A program made the translations under genes and the position numbers. The notes under the pieces are model-generated. The model worked only from the letters and a program-made list of their open reading frames with translations, had not been told where the DNA came from and ran no database searches. A stretch of DNA of 64,000 nucleotides from Episyrphus balteatus (taxonomy: Eukaryota > Arthropoda > Insecta > Diptera > Syrphidae): positions 29,321,322-29,385,321 of the forward strand of contig NC_079137.1 of NCBI RefSeq assembly GCF_945859705.1, in the 5' to 3' direction. Shown piece by piece: positions 48,439 to 60,539 of this stretch (the stretch's first letter is position 1; each line of letters opens with the position of its first letter).

Positions 48439-50204
48439 CAAGTATGATAACATGACAACATTAAATGTACTTAAAATGTCACATCTCATAAAACACAAGA
48501 ATTCCCAGCTGCAAGAAAGATCAAAACAAAGAAAAAAGTATAAGTGAGTTGAGTTTACTTTGGATTTGAAATCGAATGCAATAAAAAACCATAAGGAATA
48601 CAAAATAAAATGTCAATAAAATAAATATATACAATAAAAGTAATTTCTTACTCGCAGGAAGAACGACTTATTACAGACAGTCAATCCAAATAAGAATAAG
48701 CAATAAAAATATATAAAGGTCATAAAATGGCATCTGAGAAATGAATGACTTTTTTTTAATAAGAATGAAGATTCTTTAACGAAAGTTTAAACAAATCGAT
48801 CCGATCTTGATAGAATGTTTGAAAATTACTTCAACTTAAAAAAAGCTTAATCCATTTTGTAACTTATGTATATAACTTATAATAATTGATTAAAATAAGT
48901 CTACTTATCAAATAGCTACAACTAATTTACTGACCGTATATGAAATTTTACATAACATTATACGACTATTATCTTATAACTAAAAGTACAGTCAAATCAG
49001 ATTTTGACATCACAAAAAAAAAGCTTAAAGTTAAACATTTTATGTCACAGGCCCCTTTTTTTACAATGACAAACAAAAATTCTAAACGTCAACAAAAGTT
49101 TCTGAAGTCAGTTCAAGCTTGTTTCGATTTTTTTCTACTGTATCTATTTTTCTGGTATTGGTATTGGACCACAAAACTGGTTAAAATTTCAAACTTTAAC
49201 TCACCGACCAACAGAATTAAAAATCATTTCAAAAGGGTTAAAATGGGTACTGGGTAATTGCTTCCTCGATTTAGGGTTAATTTAAAAAACACGCAGGTAC
49301 CATACAAAAAATTCTCATAGGAAGGTGCATTTTCATGATGTTTTTTATTTCGATTGAATTTAAAAACATAACTTATCTTACATAGAAAATTCTTTGTATG
49401 ACAGGAATGTTGTTCTTAATTATTATTTTGAGGATATTTTTCACAATTATCAAAGATTTATTTGATTTATCATAATAAACGGAAAGCATTTATACAAAGC
49501 ATAAACACGAAATTTAAAATGACGTACTGAAAATGTTGGCATGATATTTGTCATAAATCGTATCAGAAATAATTAAAAAAAATAAATCAAAGATATTCAA
49601 CAGATAAATAAAAATAATGAAAATAAAATTAGAAAACTTATGTGATGCAAAAGTTAAAAGAATTTTTGCCCGGATAAATATTTTTTCATAATCAACTTCA
49701 ATTTTTTGTGATTTCATTGTATAATGTTAGGAAATATTTTAAAGGAAAATGAAAGCAAAATTAATATTTTTACTTAGCAATTATCTTTGCATACATAACA
49801 CGACAGTAATTTATATGAAATATTTCTTTGAAATTGAGTTCTTATTGCAATTTTTTATTCAATTTAATTAATTGCCAGTGAAAACCTAATTTTCTATAGG
49901 GTATAAACTTGAGTTAATAAATGTATTCACTTTTTTCTTCAGGTTTTTTTATTATGTTTTAGCACCACTTTTTTCTTGTGTGTTAGTTTTGGAATTTGAT
50001 AAAGATAGTTTATATCTGCTTTTTTTTTGGCGTTCCTAATCTGTTCTCTTATTTTATTTTTGTTTAAAAAAAAAAATTTAGACTGGGTAGTAGTGTAGAG
50101 AATATTTATTATGAATTTTAAACACCTTTAAATTAAACCAATATGTGGCTCCAAATGCATATATGTTAAAATTAATACTCTTTTGTTATTCATGTAGTAC
50201 AGCG

Positions 50205-50270
50205 TAATGAAATGTTTAGTGCAATGGACTATGAAACCAGGAGTCTGGGTTCGAATCCTAACCTCCACCA
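50205..50270 (+). repeat. Possible tRNA-derived remnant (B-box match)
   Basis: GGTTCGAATCC at 50248-50258 is an exact pol III B box, and CTGGG before it pairs with most of CCTAA after the loop, as in a tRNA T arm. It is followed by CCTCCACCA. No acceptor partner or clear A box can be placed upstream, so it is a decayed tRNA or SINE head, not a functional tRNA. A weaker relative (GATTGATCCCC then TTCCACCA) lies at about 52360-52395. Confidence 0.35.
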
Positions 50271-53200
50271 AAAAATTGAAAAAGTGTAATTTGTGGGCTT
50301 CTTCCATTCTTGACGAATAATTTTTTTCTTTAATTTAAAAGAAATGGACTAAAATTATCACTTATCAGGTTAAAAAAAACCTCACTTGGCATTAGCTTGT
50401 CTTCACCCCATTCTACAATTTAAAACTTTTGTCTTAAATCTGGTTTAATTTTACATCTAGGCTGGGAATCCCTTTCAAACATTAAAAAAGAAGTTTAAAG
50501 AAAATTATTCAAGCATTCAGGGCAATAGATCGAGATACAACCAAACAGGCAAGCTGATAAACAAACGAAAAAACATCATGAATGCGAAAATTTAAAAAAA
50601 TCTATTTTAGTGTTAAATGTGTTTTTATTTAATATTACTTTCACTTAAAAAATCTTCTTTCTTTGGTTCTTCGATCATTAAGATAGAAAAACAGTTATGA
50701 AAGTACAGATTTTTATAATAGGTACATACTCTCAATGGAAATGGGTCCCTAGGGTGTATACGTGATATTTATTATATTGATAAACTCAAGTGAAGGAGGC
50801 ATTTTTTTTAAGCAGCAAGTTTAGCTTAGATGCTCACTGTTTTTTTACTGGTTTTTACTTAATACTAATTGTCATCCCTTCAAATCCAAAATTATAGATA
50901 TATTTTTAAAGACTCCAAAAATGACATTTCACTACATCTCCAATATATCAACAAAAAAAAAACGTACAAAAAGGTACATAAACTTTTTACGGTACTTAAA
51001 ATCTAGTCTTCATTTAATCTTTCTTCGTGATTTTCTTTGCCAGTAACTTAAATTTTAAGAAGTTAAATCATATTAAGATAAAAAAAAAATAAAATGAAAC
51101 CAAAGACCAAGTAAAACTATGCAACAAGTTGATAAGTTGATCAATTAACCAATTCAAAAGTTCTCCTTTGCCCTCGTTCTAATAAATAAATTCTTTAACT
51201 TGAACTTTATCATAATATACCAACGTTATCCTCTTATATACTCTTATTTGTTGATAAAAAAAAGGGTTGCAAAACTTAACAACAGCAACAAAAACTAAAA
51301 CATGGCACACATATCCTTTGAAAACTTATGCATATGTTTTGGTGAAAGTTTCGTTTACAAAGCATTCCTCCTTCTTTCTCAAGTTGAGTGCTTCTTGCTA
51401 AACTTAAGAGCAGGCTATACCTACTAGTATATAGTAGGACATTCCCCTAGCTTACCTCTATAACATTTCTCACCTACTTGCTTCCCCTATTTAGGGTTGA
51501 TTTTTCACCGGAATCTAGCCAACAATCAACCCTAAATCATCTGTAAGGGTAAAACACCTCGTCAAGAGCAATTAGGCGTAATCGAGAGGGAATTCGCTCA
51601 GCAAATATAAAATAAAACTTTGTTAAGCATAGTTAGTTAGGGCTAGAGCAAATATTGACCCAAACTTTGAACTTCAGCCTTAATTTCTGTTGGTCTCCTA
51701 TATGAATATAGTAGAGTTTGTATATTAAAAATATATGGTTTGGAAAAACGTGCCCCAATTGCAATTTATTACATAATTAGTTGTTTAATTATTGTCACAC
51801 ACAAACACAGTCAGCCAGCAGCGGTCGCTATTGTTGATTTTAACAATTACCAATTTAAATATTGGGGGCCACAATAAAGCTAATGGTTTTGGTCAGCAGT
51901 CGTCCTTGTTCATGTATATTCGTTTTTGATTTTATTGCCAACCATTTATATGGGGTGGCAAATGAAGTGTAGATATAGATACACAGCTTTGTAATGACGT
52001 GGGAGGGTATTTTTTTTTTTATTATTATTATTTCTTCGAACCCAGATAATGTAATTATTTTGGCTGCATGCAAAATACAATAGTTTTATACAATAATTAC
52101 ATTTTATTACTCAAGTACATCAGATAATGTTTTTGAAAATAAACAAAGCAAAATAAATGTACATTTGTTTCAATTGTTAATTTAACAACCAAATGTACCT
52201 AAATATAGATTTAAAAAAATAATATTTTACCGATTCAAAAATATGTTGAAAAACAAAAATTGTAAAATTATCCTCAGACTTCAGATTTAGTTACAGTTTA
52301 TGATACTTATTTCCAACATTGAGATAGGCTGAAAAAACACTCGCCTTGAGACCCAACAATTGTAAGATTGATCCCCAATGGCAGTTCCACCAAAACTTAA
52401 GATGATTTTCTGTTTAAATTAAGTGAATTTCTTTTAAATCTGCACAATCAAAAAATTAACAAGATTTGTCCGCTAAATTAGCGCGCGAAAGTCATCTTGT
52501 TAAAAACCCATGCAGAAGCCCCTTAATTTAATGCAGATTCCGCTTGTTTTTAAGCAGTCTTTTTTCGCCGTGTAGAGTTTTAAAACCATAACAAATTTTA
52601 CAATATTATTGTAAAATTGGGGCCTGAAACCGAAATTTGGCAACTGAGTCGGTTGTTATTTTTTGTTTAGAGAGATGGTATTTTTAACATGAATGAAGAT
52701 AGCAGAATTTTCCCGCCACTTCATCCACCCTCTGCTGACGTGATGATTAATATAGTCATCAGTAGTAGCTTCATTATTTTTAATAGACCACAGATATTAA
52801 ACTTTTCACACTTGGGAAGCACTACTCCATTCAAATGTATGCCGGAAATAGGCCTTTGTGCCTGTCTGTCTGTGTTTTTCGTGCTTATGCGGTACCCATT
52901 TCCTTCATTGCAGGGATAATCTGCTCTTCACTTATGATGGCTCTATCGTCAGAAAAAAAAATCACTAAAGAAAATAACTTAGCAATTTTAGAATTAAATA
53001 ATTATTGATTATTATTAACTATATCAAGTGAAATATGATGCGGACAGATAACACAGGTCGACAAAAATAAAAATATTTTTTGTGCTTGGGTTGAATTTGC
53101 ACTTTTTGGGTTCATTGTAAACCAAAACAATAGATAATCACCCTTTCCCCTCCTAAGATTTGCTTTTGTAGTGTTGGGAACAAATTACAATTTTCATACC

Positions 53201-53689
53201 CTGTGAGTCTAACTCGAGTTTAATGAGCTATAGTGCAAGAACCGTGCATTTTACAAAAAAACTGTTACGGTATAAAATGTAGATAATTAAAAGATCTCCA
53301 TTTTTGCTAAAGCACTTTATTCAACTTAAATTATAACAAAAAAGTTTTGATGAATACAAGGTTTTTTGCTCTGAAAAACCCTGTTTTTTGAGTTCAAATT
53401 GTAATATTTTTTTATCTAACTTCAACTTTGGAAACTTTTATACTTTTTTAAAAACTGCAATACCGGGATAAGTTTTAAAAATAATAAACCAGAGTTACAC
53501 AATACAAATTTTTTTCGTCTTGTTGCTCTGAAATAAAAGCAAGAAATTGAGTTTTTAAGAAACTTGGAACTGTTCATTAATTTGCAGAAAAATGGCGTAT
53601 GAAATAAAAAAAAATCACGTGTGCAATTCACACTTGGTAGAAGTGAAACCTTAAAAAATCATTTTTATTGCAAAAAAAATCTACCTATT

Positions 53690-54180
53690 TTTATTCTATC
53701 ACCTTCAAATTCATGGTTTTTATATGACAACCTAGATAAATTTTATATAATCTGAAAGCTTATTGTCTTAGCTCAAAATATATATATCGATCAAGTCTAT
53801 GAGACATCTACAAAAAGAGCTAGAATTTTTTGAACTCGATCAATTTCCAGCAAAAAAAAGCGAAAAAAACACGTATTTTTATCTTCTCACACTATTCAAT
53901 TCATTTTTTCCTTAACAACCTATACAAATTTTTACACCATCTGAAAGCTTATTGTCTTAGCTCAAAATATATATATCGATCAAGTGTATGAGACATCTAC
54001 AAAAAGAGCTAGAATTTTTTAAACTCGATGAAATTTCATCCAAAAAGCAAAAAAAACATTTATTTTTATGTTCTCATGCTATTAAATCAATTTTTTTGTT
54101 TGACAACCTATACAAAATTTTATACCATATGAAAGCTTATTGTTTCACCTTGTATAATGATGCATAAATCTTTTTTCAAA
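53690..54180 (+). repeat. Tandem repeat, period about 188-189 bp, three units
   Basis: CTGAAAGCTTATTGTCTTAG followed by CTCAAAATATATATATCGAT occurs at 53752 and 53941, with a third, more diverged unit (GAAAGCTTATTGTTTCACC) at 54131. Each unit also contains GACAACCTA and CATCTACAAAAAGAGCTA. Satellite-like, non-coding. Confidence 0.85.
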
Positions 54181-54699
54181 GATGTCTACAAAAGAAGTTA
54201 AAATTTTTTAAAGTCAACCATGTCGAATTTCCAGACTGAGATTACGGTACTTCCTACACTGGTAGCTGGTCATCGCCAATAGATCTCCACAGGTGTTTTG
54301 AGGTATTTTAAAATTTTTTTCAATTTAAGATTGTGTAACTTGTACGTAATGTACGTGTTGCACGTAATGTTATGTGTGATATATGTATCAAATAAAAGGT
54401 TATGTTATCAGCATGCGTATTAAAGTTAAATCAAATTTGTATGTGCACTAGATCAAAAGATATAACACGTGTTGGAAAAGAACATCTTTTTACCGTTATC
54501 TCCGAGTTTTGAATATAAAATTAATTGAAATTTTGTACAATTAGAATTTATTTAATTACCTATCTACAGTACAAATTTCGTTTATCTATCTATTAAAACA
54601 AAAAAGTTATAACAAGTTGAAGTCGTGTCGCGTTTTCGTTTCATCTTGTTTCAAATCACTACGATACTAAAGAAGTTTTCACTTCAAAAAATATTTTTT

Positions 54700-54920
54700 T
54701 TAATTAATTGTTTCTTATTGCTAAGCAATGTTTTATTGAAAGAATTGTAAAAAACAAAAATCAATTATGGGCAGAGGAAGCAAAATATTGTTGCAAAGTA
54801 GGGAAATTTCACAAGAACTGCATATTTTATCGAAAACCGTAAGGATTTAGGCTGAACAAGCTACCAAATTCTGAGAGATCAAGTTTCGTTTCATCCATTA
54901 CTTTCTAGACACCCTGTATA
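54700..54920 (-). mobile_element. Terminus of a TACAGGGTGTCC-type element, copy 2
   Basis: On the minus strand it starts TATACAGGGTGTCTAGAAAG then TAATGGATGAAACGAAAC, matching 19791-19832. The other end is not identified, so the left limit is approximate. Confidence 0.5.
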
Positions 54921-55697
54921 TGCAACAAAATAATAAAAATACCAAGCAAACAAATTAATAATTTAATGTTTCAATAAATAAAGAATTTCAATATGAACTA
55001 GTTTGGCTACAGTTTGGATACAGTTATTTTTGTAGATTAGAAATACCATCAGAGAGAATTACTTTTACCATAAATATTGAAAATAAAAGGTATCAAATAA
55101 TGCCTCAAGCTCCCATTTGACAAAAATTCGAACAAAACGAAAATTTCGATTTAATTTTTCTTTTGTCTTCTTAATTTTCTTTTTTTTTTTATTTTCCTGA
55201 ATATGAATATGAAAACAGCATTAATATGAAGAAAACAAAACAAAAATCAGCCAAATCGGTTAAGACGTTCTCGAGTTTTTGCCAAAATTCATCCGACAAT
55301 TTTTGTAAAAAACAGATTTTCTTGAATACTGGAAATTGCTCTGCTGACTTCAAAAGCAAATTAAAAAAAAAAAAGAAAAATTTTTCCAGATGAGTATCAA
55401 TATAGCTATCATAATTTCATAGTCACAACCCAAGCACAAATTTCGTGTTGACCTGTGTAATTGCCGTATTAAACTTAAAAATGAAAAAAATGCTGCAGTT
55501 TTCTTTAAGGTAGTTGCTATTCACAACTGTTTTGCAAGAAGGTATAAGAAATCAAGTACAACAATAATCTATTACAACAATAATATAAAATTATCCAGTT
55601 AAGGGTTTTTACAAAAATGTCCGGTCCTTAATATATTCTTAGATCAAAATTTTTTTGTTACTTATTAGTTTTCGGAAAATTGCTAATATTACCTATA

Positions 55698-56348
55698 TTA
55701 GGGTGCTTCTTAAAAATCAATTTTCGAAATTTTAATGGGACACCCTTTCATTTTGTTCTTCCTGCCTTAAATATAAATTGGGTAAAATTTGGTCCAGTTT
55801 AAACACGTTCTAGGGGTCGCTACCACATCTCAAAGTTTTGAAAAATACACCAAATTTTGTTTTTTTTTTTTTTCTCAGAAAATTTAAAAATTTGTAATCA
55901 GAATTAAGTACTTTATATTAAATCTTTAACTGTTTTGAAAGAAGTTTTGATAAAAATACAGCGGAATAAAAATGAGGTTTAATTTTAAATATTTTTGAAA
56001 TTGACATTTTTTTGTGTTATTCTGTAGAATAGCTTAATTGAAAAATTCAATGATTTTATCTGATCTTTATTATATTATTATCTTTATTCGACAGACAGTC
56101 TGACTGTTTATTAGAAGATTGAAAAATCGGGTCTTAAACGTACTTTGTATTGTAACAAAAAAAATTTTGTTGAAATTGATCTTTTTTGTTTACTTAAATC
56201 TTTAGTGAATGGTAGCGACCCCTAAATTTTAATATTAAAATCGGAAAAAAATACCATACACTATGCTTATATGGTAGAACATAATGCAGGGGTGTCCCAT
56301 TAAAAAATCGAAATAAAGATTTTTTCGACCATATAAGAAGCACCCTAA
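55698..56348. mobile_element. TIR element TTAGGGTGCTTCTTA with CCTATA duplication
   Basis: Left end TTAGGGTGCTTCTTA then AATGGGACACCC about 40 bp in. Right end, inward, TTAGGGTGCTTCTTA then AATGGGACACCC about 50 bp in. CCTATA flanks both ends (55692-55697 and 56349-56354). The 651-bp interior carries GTAGCGACCCCTA in one orientation and AGGGGTCGCTACCA in the other, so the inverted homology extends inward. Non-coding; superfamily not determined. Confidence 0.75.
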
Positions 56349-57989
56349 CCTATATGGTTAACACACTCATTAACAACAATTTTGTCAACTTATATTTCAC
56401 TGCACAACTTCCTCATGACATTGAAGTTGCTTCCATTTTAACCTTAGTCTTGTTTAAAGCAATATCCGGTAAATGTTCTTGAAGGCGCTTTATAGTTTCG
56501 AGAGAAATTTTCCTCACCAGCATTGACGTCCTTAAGAATATCAAAGTTTCTCTTAAATAGATAGAAACGAATAATTGAAAAATGAGACTTTTTGGAACTT
56601 AAATCTTTAACTTATTCCACTATAAATTATTTCTTAATAAATAAATTAACATTTTTTTTATTTAAGAGGATGGATAAAAAGAGTACGTTATTTTAAAATA
56701 GAAAAATATGCCAAATTCACTCCTCCGCACAAAAAGAATTTAACAAAATGATTCACTTTTAATTTCAATGTTAAACAAATTATTGCGAAATGATGCGTGG
56801 TTAAGATTGTCCTTCGTTGCTTATAATGCGGTTTAGTCAGCCGATGCAACTAAATAGTTTTGAAAATGAAATCAAAAGTGTGAAAATTTCATTTGGTTAA
56901 TATTTTTGTCAGTCTTTCTTTGGTGCAGTCAGTGAAAGTGAATTGTCCACTTTGCTCTTAATTTAAAGTAAACAAAATAATAAACAAAAATATTTATTTA
57001 AAAATTAAATACATCTGAAGTTGGTGAACTACAAAAGTGGCATAATATTTTGAATAAACAAAAATCCGTCAAAAAAGTGAGCGAAAAACTTTGAAACAAT
57101 TATTTTTTTTTTTATTATTTTGTTCGTGAATTTATTTATAAGTTGCAAATAAATTTGCAAATGTTTTCCAAAACTGTATACCACTTGACGTCATGTTTTG
57201 AAAAAATACAAAAATAAAAATAGAATTAATTAAATCGCCACAGTTTGTTATTCCAGAGACACATTTGTGTGCCAGTTTATTTTATAATTTTATTTTATGC
57301 AGCAATAAATAAAAACATTCGTCTGTTGAACCAAAACGCTGCTATACATATATTGGGGTTGATAAATTTTAAAATTTGATGTTATATTATCAGAGTGAGG
57401 CGTGATTATATATTTGTTGTTATTATTTTTTATTTTTCAACGACGATGTATTATATTATATATTATTAAAATGTTGGATTATATTTTTTTTTTAAATATT
57501 TCTTTTTATTTTGAAATATATTTATGCAATCGTTTTGTTTTTGAATTCAATACAAAATCGCTCAGACATTACAATATGGAAATACTATAGAAAGCAATCT
57601 TTTGAAAAGAAAACATTATTGCATTGTTTTCTTTGTGATTATCTTAAACTTACAATAACACTGGAACAAACAAAAATGCATAAGTTCATGATATTCGAAC
57701 CTTTTGAATGAATAATTCAGGTTTATTTTGTACATTCTTTTGTATTTTTTCAATATTTCAGACATGGAAAGATGCAAAACTACATTTATTACCTTATTAA
57801 AACCTTCAAATCTGTCATCTTGATTCTTGTCATTTATTTCGAAGTTACTTTATTTTCCATATTACATATTTATATTATTTTTATTTTCCAAAAATGTTGC
57901 TTATGTTAGTTTGATTAGTTATTCTTCATACTTCATAGTCAATACAATACTATTCTAAAAATGTTCGTCAAACTTTTTTTTTATTTTTT

Positions 57990-59860
57990 TCAAAAAATCG
58001 GCATCGTATTCCAGGTCCGAATTAGTAATTTTTTTAGATCTTCAATTGACTCTAGACGCTTATTTGCACTCTTAAGTTTCATAATTGTGAAGATACACTC
58101 AATTGGATTCAGATCTGGAGTGTAGGTAGGTATACCAACGTATTTTTCAACCTAAGAAATAAAGCAAGAAGGGTTTTGTGTATGGCTTTTTTATACTTGC
58201 AGTGATGCTGCTTGTTTAGCTTTCACCTTCAATATTATCATTTTTAGTCATAAATGTCTAGGGCCCATTTTATTCACACTCCATTCAATTCGGCATTTAA
58301 AAATAAGAAAACTGTCAAATCGCAAAGAAATTATAAAATGTTTTCTTTAAATTTAATGGAGTGTGAAAAACTTAAGCCTTAGCTTATTTTAAAGCTTAAT
58401 ATTATTCTTTTATATTAAAAAAAAAGTTCATACTTACAATTTTGGCTGTATAGCAAGAAGCATTGTCCTGTTGACAAATTAATATGCAAGTTCTACCAAA
58501 AATGTCCAGCGCAGAGGGCTCTAATTGGTAAATTTCCGCAGTGACTTTCGATTCTAGGAAGACCATTCTATACCTTATTAATCTCTAGAGAAAGATCCCG
58601 AGACACTCTAAGTTTTACGTTACATAAGAAAGATGCATTCAGAGCTCAGTCTTTTCTTTTGGTTCTCTTCACGAGAAAATATTCCCATTTCCAGCATATA
58701 GTTGGAACTTCGATTCCTCGGAAAAATAACATTGTTACACATGTCTTGAGTCCAAATAAGATGCTTCTGAGCCCAGAGCAATCGTTAATTGCTCTAAATC
58801 CAGCTTTCACAAGCCATTCCTTCACTGAGCTTGACGAAATTATTTTCCTTTTTCTTTTCGTGTAACTCGATACAGGTGATTTTCAAGCTCCGCCAAAGTT
58901 TTGAACCGATGCTAATCAGGTGCGTACACTCCCTTGGGGCAAGCGGGGCGGTGCCCTGGGGCCCCCGAACAACCCCAGGGCCCCCACTGGAGACAATGCA
59001 GAGAAGGAAACTGTTAGCATAAATTGAGTTACGAAGTAACCAGGGAGACAAATTATGTCATTCAGTGTAATGTATAATGCATTGGTATCCACACAATATA
59101 TGTATATAGATTTTAAAAAAAGTTACAGCAGGGGCCCCAAAAAAAATAAACTGCTTTTTTAAAAGAAAAATTATAATTTTATCTTAGGACCCCAAAAAAT
59201 ATTACTTGAAAAATCTTTGCCACCACAAATAATACATTAGGGGCCTCTAAGCACTTAATTTTGAGGCTCTAAAAATAATTTTTCAGGGGCCCCAAAATAA
59301 AAAAAATTATGTCTGATGATGGAAAATAAAATATGTATTTATTACTTCAGAACAGGGGCCCCAAGAACTATCAATTCTAAGCTAAAATTTTTTTTACTTT
59401 AGGGTCTCTAAATATTTAATTTTGGGGGCCCCTAGTACAAGTGTTTACCACTTTTATGAGAGACATTTTAAGTAAGTATAGCAAAGTGCAATACAAACAT
59501 ATTAAAACATTAATATAAACCTAAAAATAAATAAGCCATACAAAAAAAAAACGCATGGCGTATACGTAATTTTTTTTTGTAACTAAGGGGCCCCCAAATA
59601 TCAAAGGGGCCCCAAAATTTAGTCTTACCCCGGGGCCCCGGCGAATCAACGTACGCCACTGATGCCAATTACTGAGCAGCACCAAAAAACAGTCTTCCAC
59701 TGGGGTCTTTTTTGGCCCATAGATATTTGAATCTTTTGCCTGACACTAAAATGGTGTAACCTGTTAAGGCACCACATATAACCTCTGAAACTGTGGTTTT
59801 GATTGGAACCAAATATTTTTTATTAAAAAAAATAACGGTACCTGCATAATTAAGAAACAT
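57990..59860 (-). pseudogene. Tc1/mariner-type transposase relic, antisense in the intron, split by an hAT element
   Basis: Minus-strand translation in pieces gives LLWAQKHLIWTQDM and NNVIF (about 58780-58725; the WAKKH-W-F first-aspartate region of Tc1 proteins), CQQDNASCYTAKI (about 58482-58444; second aspartate) and PTYTPDLNPIEC followed by FTIMK (about 58132-58085; the third acidic residue in NPIE). Between the last two lies about 285 bp that starts GTAAGT and ends TTTCTTAG on the minus strand, so it may be a genuine small intron or an insertion. If spliced, 27 residues separate the two acids, fewer than the usual 34. Stops and frameshifts make it dead. The N-terminal part continues beyond the hAT insertion into 59662-59860. 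Confidence 0.7.
58917..59661. mobile_element. GGGGCCCC-rich hAT-like element inside the Tc1 relic
   Basis: Ends are CAGGTGCGTACACT at the left and, inward from the right, CAGTGGCGTACGTT. Octamers ATGCTAAT (58909-58916) and ATGCCAAT (59662-59669) flank it with one mismatch, an aged 8-bp hAT duplication. The 745-bp interior contains many GGGGCCCC-like blocks, some recurring in tandem at 75-120 bp. No ORF of note. Confidence 0.75.
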
Positions 59861-60293
59861 TTAATTTTCTCAAAAACGGTTTCTATGATTTTTATAACAA
59901 AAACTTCAAATTTTTGTTTTTAGTCAAGTTAAATTAAAAAAAAAAACACATAAAAAAGTATTCTCCTTTTCTTAATTATATTATTTTTTCAATATTTTGC
60001 AAATTCATGGATTTTATTTAACTACTTGGAACAAAGGTGGCAATTAAATGATGTTGTTGCTTAAAGTTCAAAGTACCTCAATTGAAATGTGGGTAAAGTA
60101 ATGAAGATTTTAATTCAACAGTTAGCTACATAAATCCTTATAGATTTCACGTTTTACTACATCATAAACTCGCTTTTATTATCAACTGATGGTGCAAACG
60201 ACCAGTAAATTAACATAATATTTTTAGCACCAGTGATTTCTTTCAAATTCCTTTTAGATGATAACATCAATTATTTTTTTCTTTTTCTTACAG

Positions 60294-60539
60294 CGTCGTG
60301 CTTCGCGCGTTGGCTCACTTCGACGTGGATCCATCTCACAACTACCACAAAAAACACACGAAATCCCATGGGATATTCTTGAACGATTGCTGATGCCATT
60401 CCTTTTTTGTCATGCAGCTGCCATTATTATTTCGACATTCTTACACGCATTTGACATATCTCATGTGTCAACATTTGCTATTTTCGTTTGGTTTGCCCTG
60501 TCAACAGTTGGTGCTGTTCTGTTCTATCATTTTGTCAAG
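60294..60539 (+). CDS. Internal coding exon of an unidentified multi-pass membrane protein
   Basis: The 246-base exon (82 codons, phase 0 at both ends) is preceded by a textbook pyrimidine tract and CAG at 60291-60293 and followed by GTAAGG at 60540. Codon use and GC content stand out from the surrounding AT-rich intron. The product begins RRASRVGSLRRGSISQLPQK, a basic stretch with likely kinase sites (RRAS, RRGS), then an amphipathic IPWDILERLLMPF region. Two hydrophobic helices follow: FLFCHAAAIIISTFLHAF (about residues 36-53) and FAIFVWFALSTVGAVLFYHF (about 61-80). This predicts a cytosolic N-terminus and two membrane spans with a short loop. The exon probably joins MQDVT at 46946-46960; later exons lie beyond or were not recognised. 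I do not recognise the family and propose no function. Confidence 0.8.

Larger units (their letters stand above)
46961..60293 (+). other. Probable long first intron (about 13.3 kb)
   Basis: Bounded by GTAAGT at the left and a strong pyrimidine tract with CTTACAG at 60287-60293. It holds transposon relics, tandem repeats and homopolymer runs described separately. The remainder (about 46961-50200, 50300-53690, 56360-57980 and 59870-60290) shows no gene. A possible alternative 5' exon with initiator-like GCAGTCAGTGAAAGTG lies at about 56925-57070, unproven. Confidence 0.4.

Noticed and set aside
52689..52919. 76-codon plus-strand ORF and a minus-strand retroelement-like frame
   Set aside because: No conserved block could be placed on either strand.
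56925..57075. Alternative promoter and 5' exon with GCAGTCAGTGAAAGTG
   Set aside because: Initiator-like sequence is plausible, but no TATA, downstream element or convincing donor fixes it.
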